The translations under genes and the position numbers were made by a program. A stretch of 64,000 bases of DNA, taken from contig JAJNNY010000029.1 in assembly GCA_022453515.1 (NCBI GenBank), positions 186,001-250,000 of the forward strand. The letters run 5' to 3'. This DNA comes from Astrocystis sublimbata. Its lineage: Eukaryota > Ascomycota > Sordariomycetes > Xylariales > Xylariaceae. Under the pieces are notes generated by a model. That model was not told where the DNA came from, ran no database searches, and was given only the letters and a program-made list of their open reading frames with translations. Shown piece after piece: positions 35,120 through 45,400 of the stretch (position 1 is the first letter of the stretch; every line of letters starts with the position of its first letter).

Positions 35120-35368
35120 ATGAAGCCTACCACTCCTCTTCTCGCTGTTGTACTCGCCTTTGCACCTTTGGTGAGTGCCGGTCCCGCCGCATATGGGATC
35201 TGTCAAGCTGGTTGCGCGGGTGTTGTGAAGGCTTGCTATATGGCAGCCGGGTTCACTTGGGGGGCAACGGCCGGTCTTTCAATCCCGGCAACCGTCCTCG
35301 GTTGCAACGCGGCCTTTGGAGCTTGTCAAGCTGCTTGCTGGGTCGCTGCTATCACTCCGGCTCCTTGA
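35120..35368 (+). CDS. Small secreted six-cysteine protein (Zys3-like)
   Basis: Single exon of 82 residues. The first 20 (MKPTTPLLAVVLAFAPLVSA) form a textbook signal peptide with cleavage before GPAAYGICQAGC. The mature part, about 62 residues, is Gly/Ala rich with six cysteines in pairs (GIC, AGC, KAC, LGC, GAC, AAC), so three disulphides are possible. Internal symmetry is visible: CQAGCAGVVKAC versus CNAAFGACQAAC. I recall similar short fungal proteins annotated as zygote-specific Zys3-like; their function is unknown. An in-frame upstream ATG at 35000 would bury the signal peptide and was rejected. It could be a surface-active or host-interaction protein, but nothing in the sequence proves that. 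Confidence 0.85.
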   Translation: MKPTTPLLAVVLAFAPLVSAGPAAYGICQAGCAGVVKACYMAAGFTWGATAGLSIPATVLGCNAAFGACQAACWVAAITPAP

Positions 35369-35734
35369 AACTCTAGCTTCTTTGTGTGCATCTGTCATCC
35401 TATTGCCCATGGGAACGAAGTCTACGACCCAACGACCGATCGATCATGCGCACTATGGGACAGAAATGATATAACATGCGACTTCATACTCTCACTTTCG
35501 TTGGCGCAATGACAGCCTTGCCTGGCGTAGGATATTACGAGGTGTTACAGACATGTCAATGAGAGGGCAGGTGAATTTTTGGTGTCAGTTTTAGAGGCAG
35601 GATTCATACTACCATCCCAATTTTTTACTACGATATCAAGAATATGATGGTATTTGTTGTGGGCGAATCACACAGTCCGGCTGTACACTGTTCATATGCA
35701 ATTTCAGTAGCTTAAGTAAGAGTTCTGTCCACTA
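35369..35734. other. Convergent 3' intergenic region
   Basis: Spacer between the secreted-protein gene and the beta-lactamase-fold gene; nothing noticed. Confidence 0.55.
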
Positions 35735-36889
35735 CTAAATACTGACTCCCAATGCCTCGTATATTGCACGTATGTATGCCTTGGACGCTGTATTTCCAAT
35801 CACCGAAGCCGATCTCTTGTTCATAGCATAGGTAATAGTGATCCCACGCCCAACATCCATGATCCCCAGAGAGCCTCCTGAACCGCCCCAGTAAGCAATA
35901 TTGCCTGCGGGCATCCAGTCGTCGAGCCAGTCCCCATCGCCTTTGATAGCATACCCGATACCAAAGCGCATGGGTGAGCCGATAGCGAGGTCTAGCCCAT
36001 TAGATTGCTCCTCAAATATCAAGTCAACGGTAGGCTTTGACAGCAGCTGCTTGCGCGCGCCCGTACCCTCATGGCCCGCAAGTGTGACGGTCGACAGTAT
36101 CTGGTTCATCGCGTGGGCGTTGCTATAACCATTCGAAGCACCGATCTCTCCCTGCATCCAAGCGGGGCGCCTCCCTACATCAGGAGGCATCATAGGATTC
36201 GCGACGGCCTTCATGAAGAGGGGGCCAGGCTTGAAATCAGGATTTGACCCCAACGGGGGTGTTGTCTTCGCAACCCGAGACACGTCCTTTTCCAGAATTC
36301 CGAGCTGGAAATCTGCGCCCAGCGGCGTCGCGATATTCTCCGCGATGAATTGTTTCAGACCCTTTCCCGTCACGCGACGTACGACTTCACTCAGCAAGTG
36401 GCCGAAGGTATACGCATGATACGCGGACGCCGTGCCGGGCTCCCACCAAGGCGCTTGCGGAGCCAGCTTTGCAGCGGACGTGACCGGGTCGCAGATCTCG
36501 TCCATCGTGACCTTGTCATCCCAGCCAGCGACCCCGGATGTGTGCGATAGCAGATGACGGATCTCCACGCCCTCCTTTCCGTTGGCGGCGAATTCGGGCC
36601 AGTACTTGGAGACTTTGTCGTGGGCGGAGATGGCTCCGCGATCAATGAGCATGAGGACGGCGAGACTGCTGAACATCTTTGAGCTGGAGGCTATACCGAC
36701 AATTGTTTCCTCGGTCCAGGGCTGCTTGGTTTCCGGGTTCGCGTAGCCGCCCCAGATGTTGACGACATCCTCGCCATCGACGTTCACGGCGATAGAGGCA
36801 CCGGTTTCTTCTCCCGAGTCGACGAACTGTTGGAGGAGCAAGCGGACCTTTTCGAATCGCGGAGTGCAACTGCCGTGCACTGCAGCCAT
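35735..36889 (-). CDS. Beta-lactamase-fold serine hydrolase (EstB/LovD-like)
   Basis: Single exon of 384 residues. The SxxK motif is S68-S-S-K71 (GIASSSKMF), the second-motif tyrosine is likely Y157 (ASAYHAYTFGHLL), and a WGGSGGSLG stretch near the C-terminus takes the place of the KTG/HxG motif. RHLLSHTSGV is the typical downstream block. The layout matches class C beta-lactamase-related esterases and transesterases (EstB, LovD). There is no signal peptide, so it is likely intracellular. The substrate cannot be inferred. No polyketide or peptide synthase lies nearby, so a role in a metabolite cluster is not supported here. Confidence 0.93.
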   Translation of the reverse strand: MAAVHGSCTPRFEKVRLLLQQFVDSGEETGASIAVNVDGEDVVNIWGGYANPETKQPWTEETIVGIASSSKMFSSLAVLMLIDRGAISAHDKVSKYWPEFAANGKEGVEIRHLLSHTSGVAGWDDKVTMDEICDPVTSAAKLAPQAPWWEPGTASAYHAYTFGHLLSEVVRRVTGKGLKQFIAENIATPLGADFQLGILEKDVSRVAKTTPPLGSNPDFKPGPLFMKAVANPMMPPDVGRRPAWMQGEIGASNGYSNAHAMNQILSTVTLAGHEGTGARKQLLSKPTVDLIFEEQSNGLDLAIGSPMRFGIGYAIKGDGDWLDDWMPAGNIAYWGGSGGSLGIMDVGRGITITYAMNKRSASVIGNTASKAYIRAIYEALGVSI

Positions 36890-37535
36890 GGCGCTACGTT
36901 TATGAAGTTATGATAGGCTGCCTGCCAACTGATAAGTATGTCTCGGTTTTGAAACTCCACGGACGTTTCTGAGTACCTGGTATGCACAAAGGGGTTTGCT
37001 AAGACTCTCAAGACAGCTGAGGAGGTTCTTCCAAGATATATGGGTGTCTGTCTGTAAGTAAGCAAAAAACATACCTCGTCAGCTTACAGCAGACCTTGAT
37101 AGCTTCTAGTGTCGTTCCAGCTTCCTACGCAGATCGTACTAGTTCAGCTGTTTCACCGCGCGCGTAAGACCGAAAGAACCTTGGAACTCTTCGTGTATTA
37201 AACTCACTTGCATGCGCCTGGCATCTGGCAACCTAAGCAGCGATTCCCGGCATTAGCCAAGCCCTATTCGGACGCCGAATGTGTCAGCGGGGCCGTACTC
37301 ACGGAACTGACTCACATTGTGGTGGGGAACATTGTTGGTCTAACATAGTATAGGTACTTAATCGATCTGCAAGAGGTGCAGGAAGGCCTCGTATAAAAAA
37401 GTAAAAATCACAGGAATCATCAGTTTGTGTAATAAAGGCTCAATCATATAAGACATGCTTAATTAAACCAAACAGTCGACGTGGAAGTAGAGTACACGAC
37501 TTATTACCTGACCCAAGAACAAAAGATGAAGTTCT
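36890..37535. other. Intergenic region, no gene seen
   Basis: Upstream of the hydrolase gene; a Pol III terminator for the tRNA gene lies at its right edge (37521-37524). Confidence 0.5.
37521..37524 (-). terminator. Pol III terminator, TTTT on the minus strand
   Basis: A run of four T lies 12 nt past the tRNA-Val 3' end, the usual RNA polymerase III stop. Confidence 0.6.
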
Positions 37536-37634
37536 TGTTTCCGGCCGGGATTGAACCGGCGATCTTCTGTGAACATATATGAAGCTATTAACTTCCATGT
37601 AAGACAGACGCCCTAACCACTAGGCCACGAAAAC
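37536..37634 (-). tRNA. tRNA-Val (anticodon UAC) with a 26-nt intron
   Basis: The cloverleaf folds: acceptor GTTTTCG/CGGAAAC, D-arm GCC/GGC, anticodon stem TCTGT/ACAGA with loop CTTACA-C (anticodon TAC, reading GUA), T-arm GCCGG-TTCAATC-CCGGC and discriminator A. The intron of 26 nt sits one base 3' of the anticodon, the canonical position. The B box GGTTCAATCCC and A box TGGCCTAGTGG are present. CCA is not encoded, as expected for a nuclear tRNA gene. Confidence 0.9.
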
Positions 37635-38428
37635 TATCCCGTTGTTTCGGCTGTTGCTGATTGTGAATATGAGGCATGAAATGCCCCTATATTCCTCAAA
37701 CTCGATCGTGGTGCTGAGTTTTGAGCAGGGCACCCGTGGGTGGGTCCGCTTCCGTCTGCACCTGCACTTATATATACCTCCCAGGAAAGCACAGTGCAAT
37801 AGTCTTTTTCTCGTAGGTACTTAGATTATCTCTAGGTCTGATGATTATACTATTTGACTGCTACTTGACTTGACCTAAGGTACGAGGCAAACCTTTCTAG
37901 CGAGATGACTTTTGTGTGACCATATTGCCGTTTGTGACACATAATTGACCCTGACAGCGACTTTTCCCGACATAAACTACCTAGGTACCTATTGAACTAC
38001 TTGCTCACTCAACACATAACGCCCAATCCCATGCAGCTGATAATAACTCATGAAAAGAGGCTATATTGTCACCCGAATTTTGAATATTGGGCTCTAGGTG
38101 CTTTAGATGAAGTGATACCCAATGTAGAGTTCCTAATCAGTTCCTAACCAGTTCACTTTACCCATCCTCCGCAATCAGTAATTTGCTATGTTTCCCCGTA
38201 AACAACATGGCCCCTTTGACATTGATGTCAATTCATACTGAGCTTCGATTCATCAACATTCATCACTCGTTGTACTCCCTTCCACTCCTCAGACTAGGAC
38301 CTGAAAGTACAAATGGCCCAAGTTGAAAGTCGCTGATATACACCACGCTGGCCTCTAATGCGGTTATGGTACATATAGCTAAGCCAGTAAACAGCACACC
38401 TCGACGTGCACGGGCCTCTTCGAGCCAC
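37635..38428. other. Intergenic region, no gene seen
   Basis: Between the tRNA and the 3' end of the helicase gene. It holds one TACCTAGGTA palindrome (37978-37987). Confidence 0.55.
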
Positions 38429-41400
38429 TCATTCTTCGTCGAGATCTTGCTGCATTTCTTTCTCTGATGAACAGTCAGCTTTTGGCATCCAAGAACAAAC
38501 AGCACAGCGAAACTTACGCCAGATACGGTTGGCAGAATCCGTGATGACTTGGGCTTTAGCAAGCAGCTTCTCCTCATATTTCTGTTCGTCTTTCGACTTG
38601 TTTCTTAGCTTGATCGGTTGGGCCTTTGGTCAATGTCAGTTCAGTCGCTGTAGATGGGTAGTACCTGGGTAGCCTAGACGAACCTGCATAAGGACAGGCA
38701 CGAGCTCCTTTGGATCTGCGTTTGCTAGCGAAGCGACAGTCTTGAAGCCGTTGTCGTAGAAGACTCGAGCGGTCCGACTCTTGATGAAGGTGACCTTGGC
38801 GAGTGCTAGAAGGTCTGCCTTGGCTCCGGCTCTGAGACGATCCGAGAAATGGTCTAGTATGGCTGCCATAGCGCTAAGGGGTATCAGAAATTGAAGTATC
38901 ATGTGTTGGTAGGTACAGCGCGAAAACCTACCCCCAGCCCATCTGCTCGCAGAACTTGATCATTCCTGCCCCAAACCCTTGACACGTCTGCTCCAGTGTC
39001 TGGACAGTACCTCTTGGCATGTCATATTTACGAGCTACCGCATGCACAGGTAACTCGTTGCACAGATCCCTGAGCTGTAGAGCAAGGTAGAATCTTCGGT
39101 AAACACGGGCCATCTCTCTTTCTGCGGGCGTCGATTCTTTCATATTCCCACCTTGCGCCCTGTGTTCCATGTCAACAGGTTGACACGGGTTTCGAGGGAG
39201 AACAACCTACATTCTGTTTACGACTGTCGGTTTAAGCCCAAGAAAGGTCATAACGCGGAGTCCACTGCTATCAAGTGCTTCCATCTCCGTGCGGAAGACC
39301 TGCCAATTCACAGAGACGTTCAAAACCTGAACGGGCGTGAAGGTGTACAGAATATGCATTTCACCATCCATTACAAATGCCTGCAGTGCTCGCTGCAGTT
39401 CGCGATGAACGAATGCACCATCCTCGGGCTCTAATGACGATGCAACGACTGCCTTTCCTAATTGTGTCGCGACATAAGAATCGTCGTCGTCACAGGTCAT
39501 GAATCCCATGTGGCGAAGATCCTTCAAACTAGATGTGACGTGCTCTTCAATATCGTCCGGTGTGTTAGAATGGCTTAAAAGCGTTTTTCGAATATATTCA
39601 TCGATACTTTCCCGCGAGTTCACCAGCCGTATGGACACAACTTCCAGCAGTGCCCGTTGAATGTGGTGCTTGTCAGTTGTCAGACCGCTTGAAATCTGGG
39701 GTAGGTCTGCATTCATCAAGCCGATCACGTCTTCCAGGTCGGTCTTACGACAACAGAGATAAGTCTCGCCGATCTCGTCTTTACCCTTCCTTCCTGCCCG
39801 TCCACGCATCTGTCGCAGCATAGAGGGGCCTATTAAGTCACGGCCCATTCGCGCGTTATGTAGAATAACTCTCCGTGCAGGAAGATTGATTCCAGCGGCA
39901 AGGCTGCATGTTGCTACTACAACCTTCAGCGCTCCGTTATCGTAGGCGGTGGATATCAAGTCGCGCTCTTCGGTTGTCATCCCGGCGTGATGAAAAGCAA
40001 CGCCAGCCATGATAGTCTCAGCCAAGATAGGATCGATACCGGTCGATAGACTCCGCAAATCTCCCATCAGATCGGCCCGCTTCTCGTAAACAAAAGATTC
40101 TAATTCGTTAGCTTGGGGCAGTACTCTGCTAATAAGCCGAGCATCAGTCTCGCATCCATTGCGGCTGCTACAGAAGACCAGAACGCCGTAGTTAGACCTT
40201 GCCGTTTCATTCGTGAGGGCAATGACAGCATTCAAAACGGGGTCCTGAAATTCCTTGTGCTGACTTGCCTGGACTGTCCTTACCGGTTGACTGTCAAGCT
40301 CGAGGGTATTACTAGAGCTCTGTCTCAGTTGAGTAGCGGTTCTCAGTATGCTTGTTGTGCTTGATGCTGGATAGATCTTCCCTTCACAGACCAGGTGTTC
40401 CTCCATGGGTATAGGGCGATAAAATGTCTTATATGTGTGCGCATCAAGCCAAGCAGACAAGGTTTCCATGTTCTAGCGTTGTTAGTAGTCTGTAGTTTAA
40501 GCCGACAGCTAGACAAATCGTACAGCCAAGGTGGCACTCATGCCGACAATTTGAACACTATGCTCTAGGCTCATCAGTTTTGTCGCGATAAGCTCCATTA
40601 GGTAGCCTCTTTGATCGTCATCTACCATGTGCAATTCGTCCAGGACTACAGCCCTCAAGTGCCTTATATTGCAATCGTCTATGGCTGAGTTAATGAGCAT
40701 GTTCGCCTGTTGACAATATTAGAATGTAACTCCAAAGGGCACGCAAGAGATACGCCAACCTTCTCAAATGTACACACTCCGATGTCGAAGTCAGACCAAG
40801 TTTGCCTGATCTTGGAACCACCAAAGAAACCGATGACCCTCACAGTGTCCTCATCTGCCCGTTTCTGCCACAGCCGAGGTTTCTCGTCTCGCTTATCTAT
40901 GTCAGCCGGCTTTTTCTTGATTTCCTGAACAATATTGCGCAGCCATCGAACTTTCTCTTGTACAAGAGCGACATATGGGAGAATCAAAAGAGCCTTTGCG
41001 TCTCTATCCTCCAATATCCTCTTCAGCATCAATATATCAGCGACGAGAGACTTGCCCCCACCTGTGGGGGCCGAATATACTAAGTTTTTGGAACCATTCA
41101 GAAGACCAGGGCCTAGAAGACAATGCTTCTGCCACGGGTAAATTTCCTTGATACCAAGACCGTTCAAATTCTTCACCAATGGTTCTGGCAAGGCATATCT
41201 GGGGAAGGATAGAGATAGGGAAGCGTCCGCCGAGGCGGTGGGTGTTGCAGATAACACATTGCGCTGGGAGTACTCGGACGGGTGTGTGATGGAAGCAGTT
41301 TCAATAGCAGAGATTTCGCTGGCTGTCAATCTAGGGGGCTCCCTCCCGACACCTGACGCTTTCTGGAAGTGAAACCGCCTACTGGAATCCGCAGGCGCGG

Positions 41401-41524
41401 AGTTGCCAACATCAGAGATGGAACGTTTGGAGCCTACTACAGTGGGCGTGGTGCTCAAGCTCCTGTGCTGCAATGCAACAGACTCGACTGTAGTCTGGTG
41501 GAAAACACCATGCTGGCGATCCAT
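38429..41524 (-). CDS. HELQ/POLQ-type superfamily 2 DNA helicase (Mus301-like)
   Basis: Seven exons, 41524-40760, 40706-40524, 40472-39211, 39159-38932, 38873-38684, 38623-38518 and 38463-38429, give 922 residues with all phases consistent. Motifs in order: IYPWQ (128-132), Walker A APTGGGKS (152-159), DELH (278-281), SAT (312-314), GINLPARRVI (510-519) and QMRGRAGRKG (537-546). A winged-helix/ratchet region and a HhH-like end (KSRTARVFYDNGFKTVASLA) follow. HELQ proteins are ATP-dependent 3'-5' helicases in replication-fork repair and crosslink tolerance (family knowledge). There is no polymerase domain, so this is the helicase-only form. An open frame extends upstream from the ATG but starts at a non-ATG codon. 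The N-terminal 100 residues are disordered. Confidence 0.93.
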
Positions 41525-42496
41525 CGCCGTTGGGGTCCAACTTTCTGGGATGAAAGGCGTGCGTGCAGTGCAGGTTGGAGCATGGAGCAACGGGATAGGT
41601 ACTTAAGTAGGTAGCAGGGGATGAGATGACGGAATAGGTATTTAAGTGTAAATAGTGGGGGCTGACACGACATACACGCGACCTCGCGTGCAATCGAGTG
41701 GGGTAGGTACAGAGATACCTCCGGGGCCTCCCTAAGCACCTGCACCTAAGGCAGCTCGGGCAGGATCCACCCACCTACCCTTGTCCACCGGGCTCGACCG
41801 GGTGGGCATGCAAATGCCAGGCCCCCAGGCTTCGGAGTTAATGCAAAAGTCAACCTTAGGATGCTTTAGGTAAGGTTGGCATTCCGGCCGCTTGTATCAG
41901 CCTGTCTTGCCTGTAGGTACTCGAACTAGGGCCCGTCAATCATCGGTTTCAAGCCTGAGAAAAGGATTTGGCCCCCGAGGGTCTCTGTCAGGTAGTGTCA
42001 GGTAGGTATTTCACTAATTCCAAAATGAATTGATTGAAACTTCCAACTGCTCGGAAACATTGGAATGCTGCTTATGTGAATATTCAGCATCCCTCTTCCG
42101 ACGATGCCTAGCGCCATCTCCGGTCGGCTGTTACGCACCACGCAGGCCACGCAGGTATAGAAGTAGATATCGGGGTATATTTTTTGACAGTCCTTGAAAT
42201 GTTGAAGAACAACCTTGAAGCTTTGGAGCGTCTCCTCTGTCTAATCAATTACAGGCTCACATGACCTCTAACCGTAAACACCGGATCTGGTAATGACACT
42301 ACGCCGGTCCTATTGTACAATGCTTTTGAGGCTCGATGTGTTGGAAAGTAAATAAACAGGCTCTTTCCCTGCGAAACGCCTCAGAAGCTTTTTGCTGCCA
42401 CGTTGGTATATCCCTCTAGTTATACAACCTTGTCCGTAACGCCAAAACTTTCTCCCTTGCGAGAACGAGCAACACCGTGAGCCTTCTTCTGTAGGG
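41525..42496. other. Intergenic region, no gene seen
   Basis: Between the helicase start and the SNT2 stop; only GTAGGTA-type motifs noticed. Confidence 0.55.
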
Positions 42497-45400
42497 CTAA
42501 ATCAATAGATTCCGCAAAGACGGGGAAGCACTAGCTCCGGTCACTGGTCGTCCATCATTAGTCCTTGAGGGTACGCTATTACTATTGATATTGTTGATAT
42601 TTGATTCATGATTGAGACCAACGACAGCTCGAGGTGCCGGGGGGCTGCGATGCGGCGCCGGGAATGGCGGTCGTTGAGTCAGAAGTCCTTGTGAAAATGA
42701 GTGATCGATGGTTCGTGGAGATGGACCACCATTTGTGAGGCTAGGGAGGACAGGTGGGTGAGCTGACGGATGATATGGAGATATGAAGGAGCTGCCGCCA
42801 CTGAGCATAGCAGGTGGTCCTCGCCGAGGTGGAGATGGAGGTACACCGTTGACCATGGGTTGTCCAAGCCCATGTTGGATTGGCCCAGCCTGGTGGTGCG
42901 ACATTGAAGTGATCGGTGGGGGCCGAAGGTCCCGTAGATGGTTATGGTGAATGGAACTTTGTGTACCTGAGCTACCGCTCATTGGATGCATAGTGGCAGG
43001 CTGCTGCATCGAACTACGTTGCCACTCATTGAAGGGAGCAGACGGAGGCCGTGGGTAATTATGAGATGGTGCCGGCGGGGGCGGTGGTGGAGGTCCCGGT
43101 GCAGCAATGGGACTCGGTCTTGGAGTGGTTAATGGCAAGGGTTGTGGTGGTCCTGCCGGTGGTCCGGGCAACGTAGTCTGTACTAAAGACACAGGCGGCT
43201 GCGTAGCTGCTGCCCTTGGGGGCCAGGAACTTGCAGGCTCGGTCATTCTCGTAACGGTATGCGAAGTATGGTGAGGTGAGTTCGGTGTCATGCTCGGGGT
43301 GATAGCCTGGGGTGGCGGTCGTAATGGTTCGATGGCTGGGGGTGCCTCAACTGGAGTTGGTTTATGGGGAATGGGCTGTCGGTCATTTATTCTGCATTTG
43401 TGGCATTGGGATTGGCGTTGCGTGAGAAACTTCTGAACTTGGTCTCCGACTGTTCCGGCATATCCGTTGGTAAGGATCTTCTCCTGTGATTCATTGATTG
43501 GATGCCAAAGAGGGCTGACGTCAATACCACACGTGATACACGCCTTCTCGCCAGTTTGATGGATGATTGAGATGTCAGGGTCGATGTATGAACTACGTTG
43601 CCCAGCTGTGGAGTGGGGCATAGCCATAGATGAATGCCTTCTGCTACTTTGGACTGCGAGTGCTGTGCTAGTGATGGTTTTTGGAGTAACATTGGCTAGA
43701 TTTGCCTTGCGCAAAGTTCCAGTCAGCGCAAGATCCGCCTGCTTGAAGTGACGCGCATAGAGCTGTAGAGCATTGGCATCGGTCGATTGGTCATCCTGGG
43801 CCTTGACAATATCATGCATCCGATGGGCAACAGTCTTCTGGGGGGGGTGTTCTTTGCACCATATCAGCGCAGACATGGACCCGGTTTCTCCTCCGATGGT
43901 GACTATATTATGCTGATCTCGCCTAGAACCTTTGACGGGCGTGATCTCGAAGGCTAGAAAATAGCCACTCCTGTGGGCACACTCGACGTGAACTTGAGTT
44001 GTCCGTTAGCAGTATTTCAAGTACCAACATCCAGCTGCAGCTTACCTGAGGCACGGCACGAGTGGCAAGGCACGCAAGCGCCACCTCGCCCTTTGCATAC
44101 TTTGCACACTTCTTCGTATCTTGTCCGCGGAATAGATTGTATACCTTCGGTGAGACATAGTGCCTTAGCACTGCTGAATCTGATCTCTGGGGTCCACATA
44201 GCGCAGGTGACGTGAACCCAGTTGTTGTCCGCCGTGCGTTTCAGAGGCTCCCTTGGATTTACAGGCCTTCTCAACTCCAGTTGTCTCTTTCGATAGAGGT
44301 CTACCGACTTCGTGGCCAACTCCCGATCTTGTCGTTCTCTCTCTCTATCCTTCTCTGTCTTCTTCTTATGGGTATTCTTTGGTGGCTCTATGAAGTCATG
44401 CTCTGTTCGCTCCACCGGGCATAGTACACATTTATAATCCTATTGCGACTGGTTAACTTCCAAGGTCATCAGAAATACAAGAGTAAAACTCACAATTGAC
44501 ACTTGCGGGAACTTATCGTTCAAGCACATATCACATGTCCATTTGCCTTTACTACGGCCACCAGAAACTCCATAGCACGACCGGTGAACAGTCAATCGAC
44601 ATTCTCTACAGCAGATGACCTGTTCCCCGGCATTGCTACCTTGGTGACAAACCGCACAAGGGAGTGTGCGGAGCTTGGGGAGTTCTGGGGCTGGCGGAGG
44701 AGGCGGTGGAAGTGGCTTTTCCACGGGCTTCTCTTTCTTCTTTGGAGGTGCAGCCACCGGTGCCACAGGATCTACGCCACTTTGCTCGGCATGCTTGTCG
44801 CCAATGGTCTTGAGCTTCTTTCGTGGTGGCGGATCAGTGACAGCAGGTTGCGCGCTCGCGACAGGCGGAGACACTCGTGTTGCGGAATTCGCCCTTGTCG
44901 GCGCGCTGTAGACTGTCATGTTCATCATCTCCTCGGCAGCCCTCAGCTCCTTCAGCAGCTCTTCGTCGACTCTGCGTTTCCACGACCGGCTGCCTGCGCT
45001 GGCAACTTTCTTGGCAAGATCCTCTATATCTTCCCATTGAATTGCGTATCTTCGCCATAGCTCCGCACAACGCCGGCATAGTGCAACAAGGTATTGAATC
45101 CTCTCTTTGTTGGCACCCTTGCCACCGCCTTCACTGAGCACAGTAGTTGCCATGTTAGGCGCACGACGCCACTGCCTCGAAGACTTGGTTGAACAGAATT
45201 TGCACACAAAGCTTCGCTTTTGTTCGACGGCCTTATCCGTATCGAAGCCGGAGTCGTCGTGATCATCAGCTACATCGTCTTGTAGCTTGCTGGCATCTTC
45301 TTCTGCCTTCTTGGCTTCTTTTTTGCCCTTTCTCCCTGAGAAATTACCCCAAACCTGCTTGCCGCGGTCTGACTTCTTCCAGGCATAATAAAAGCGAACA

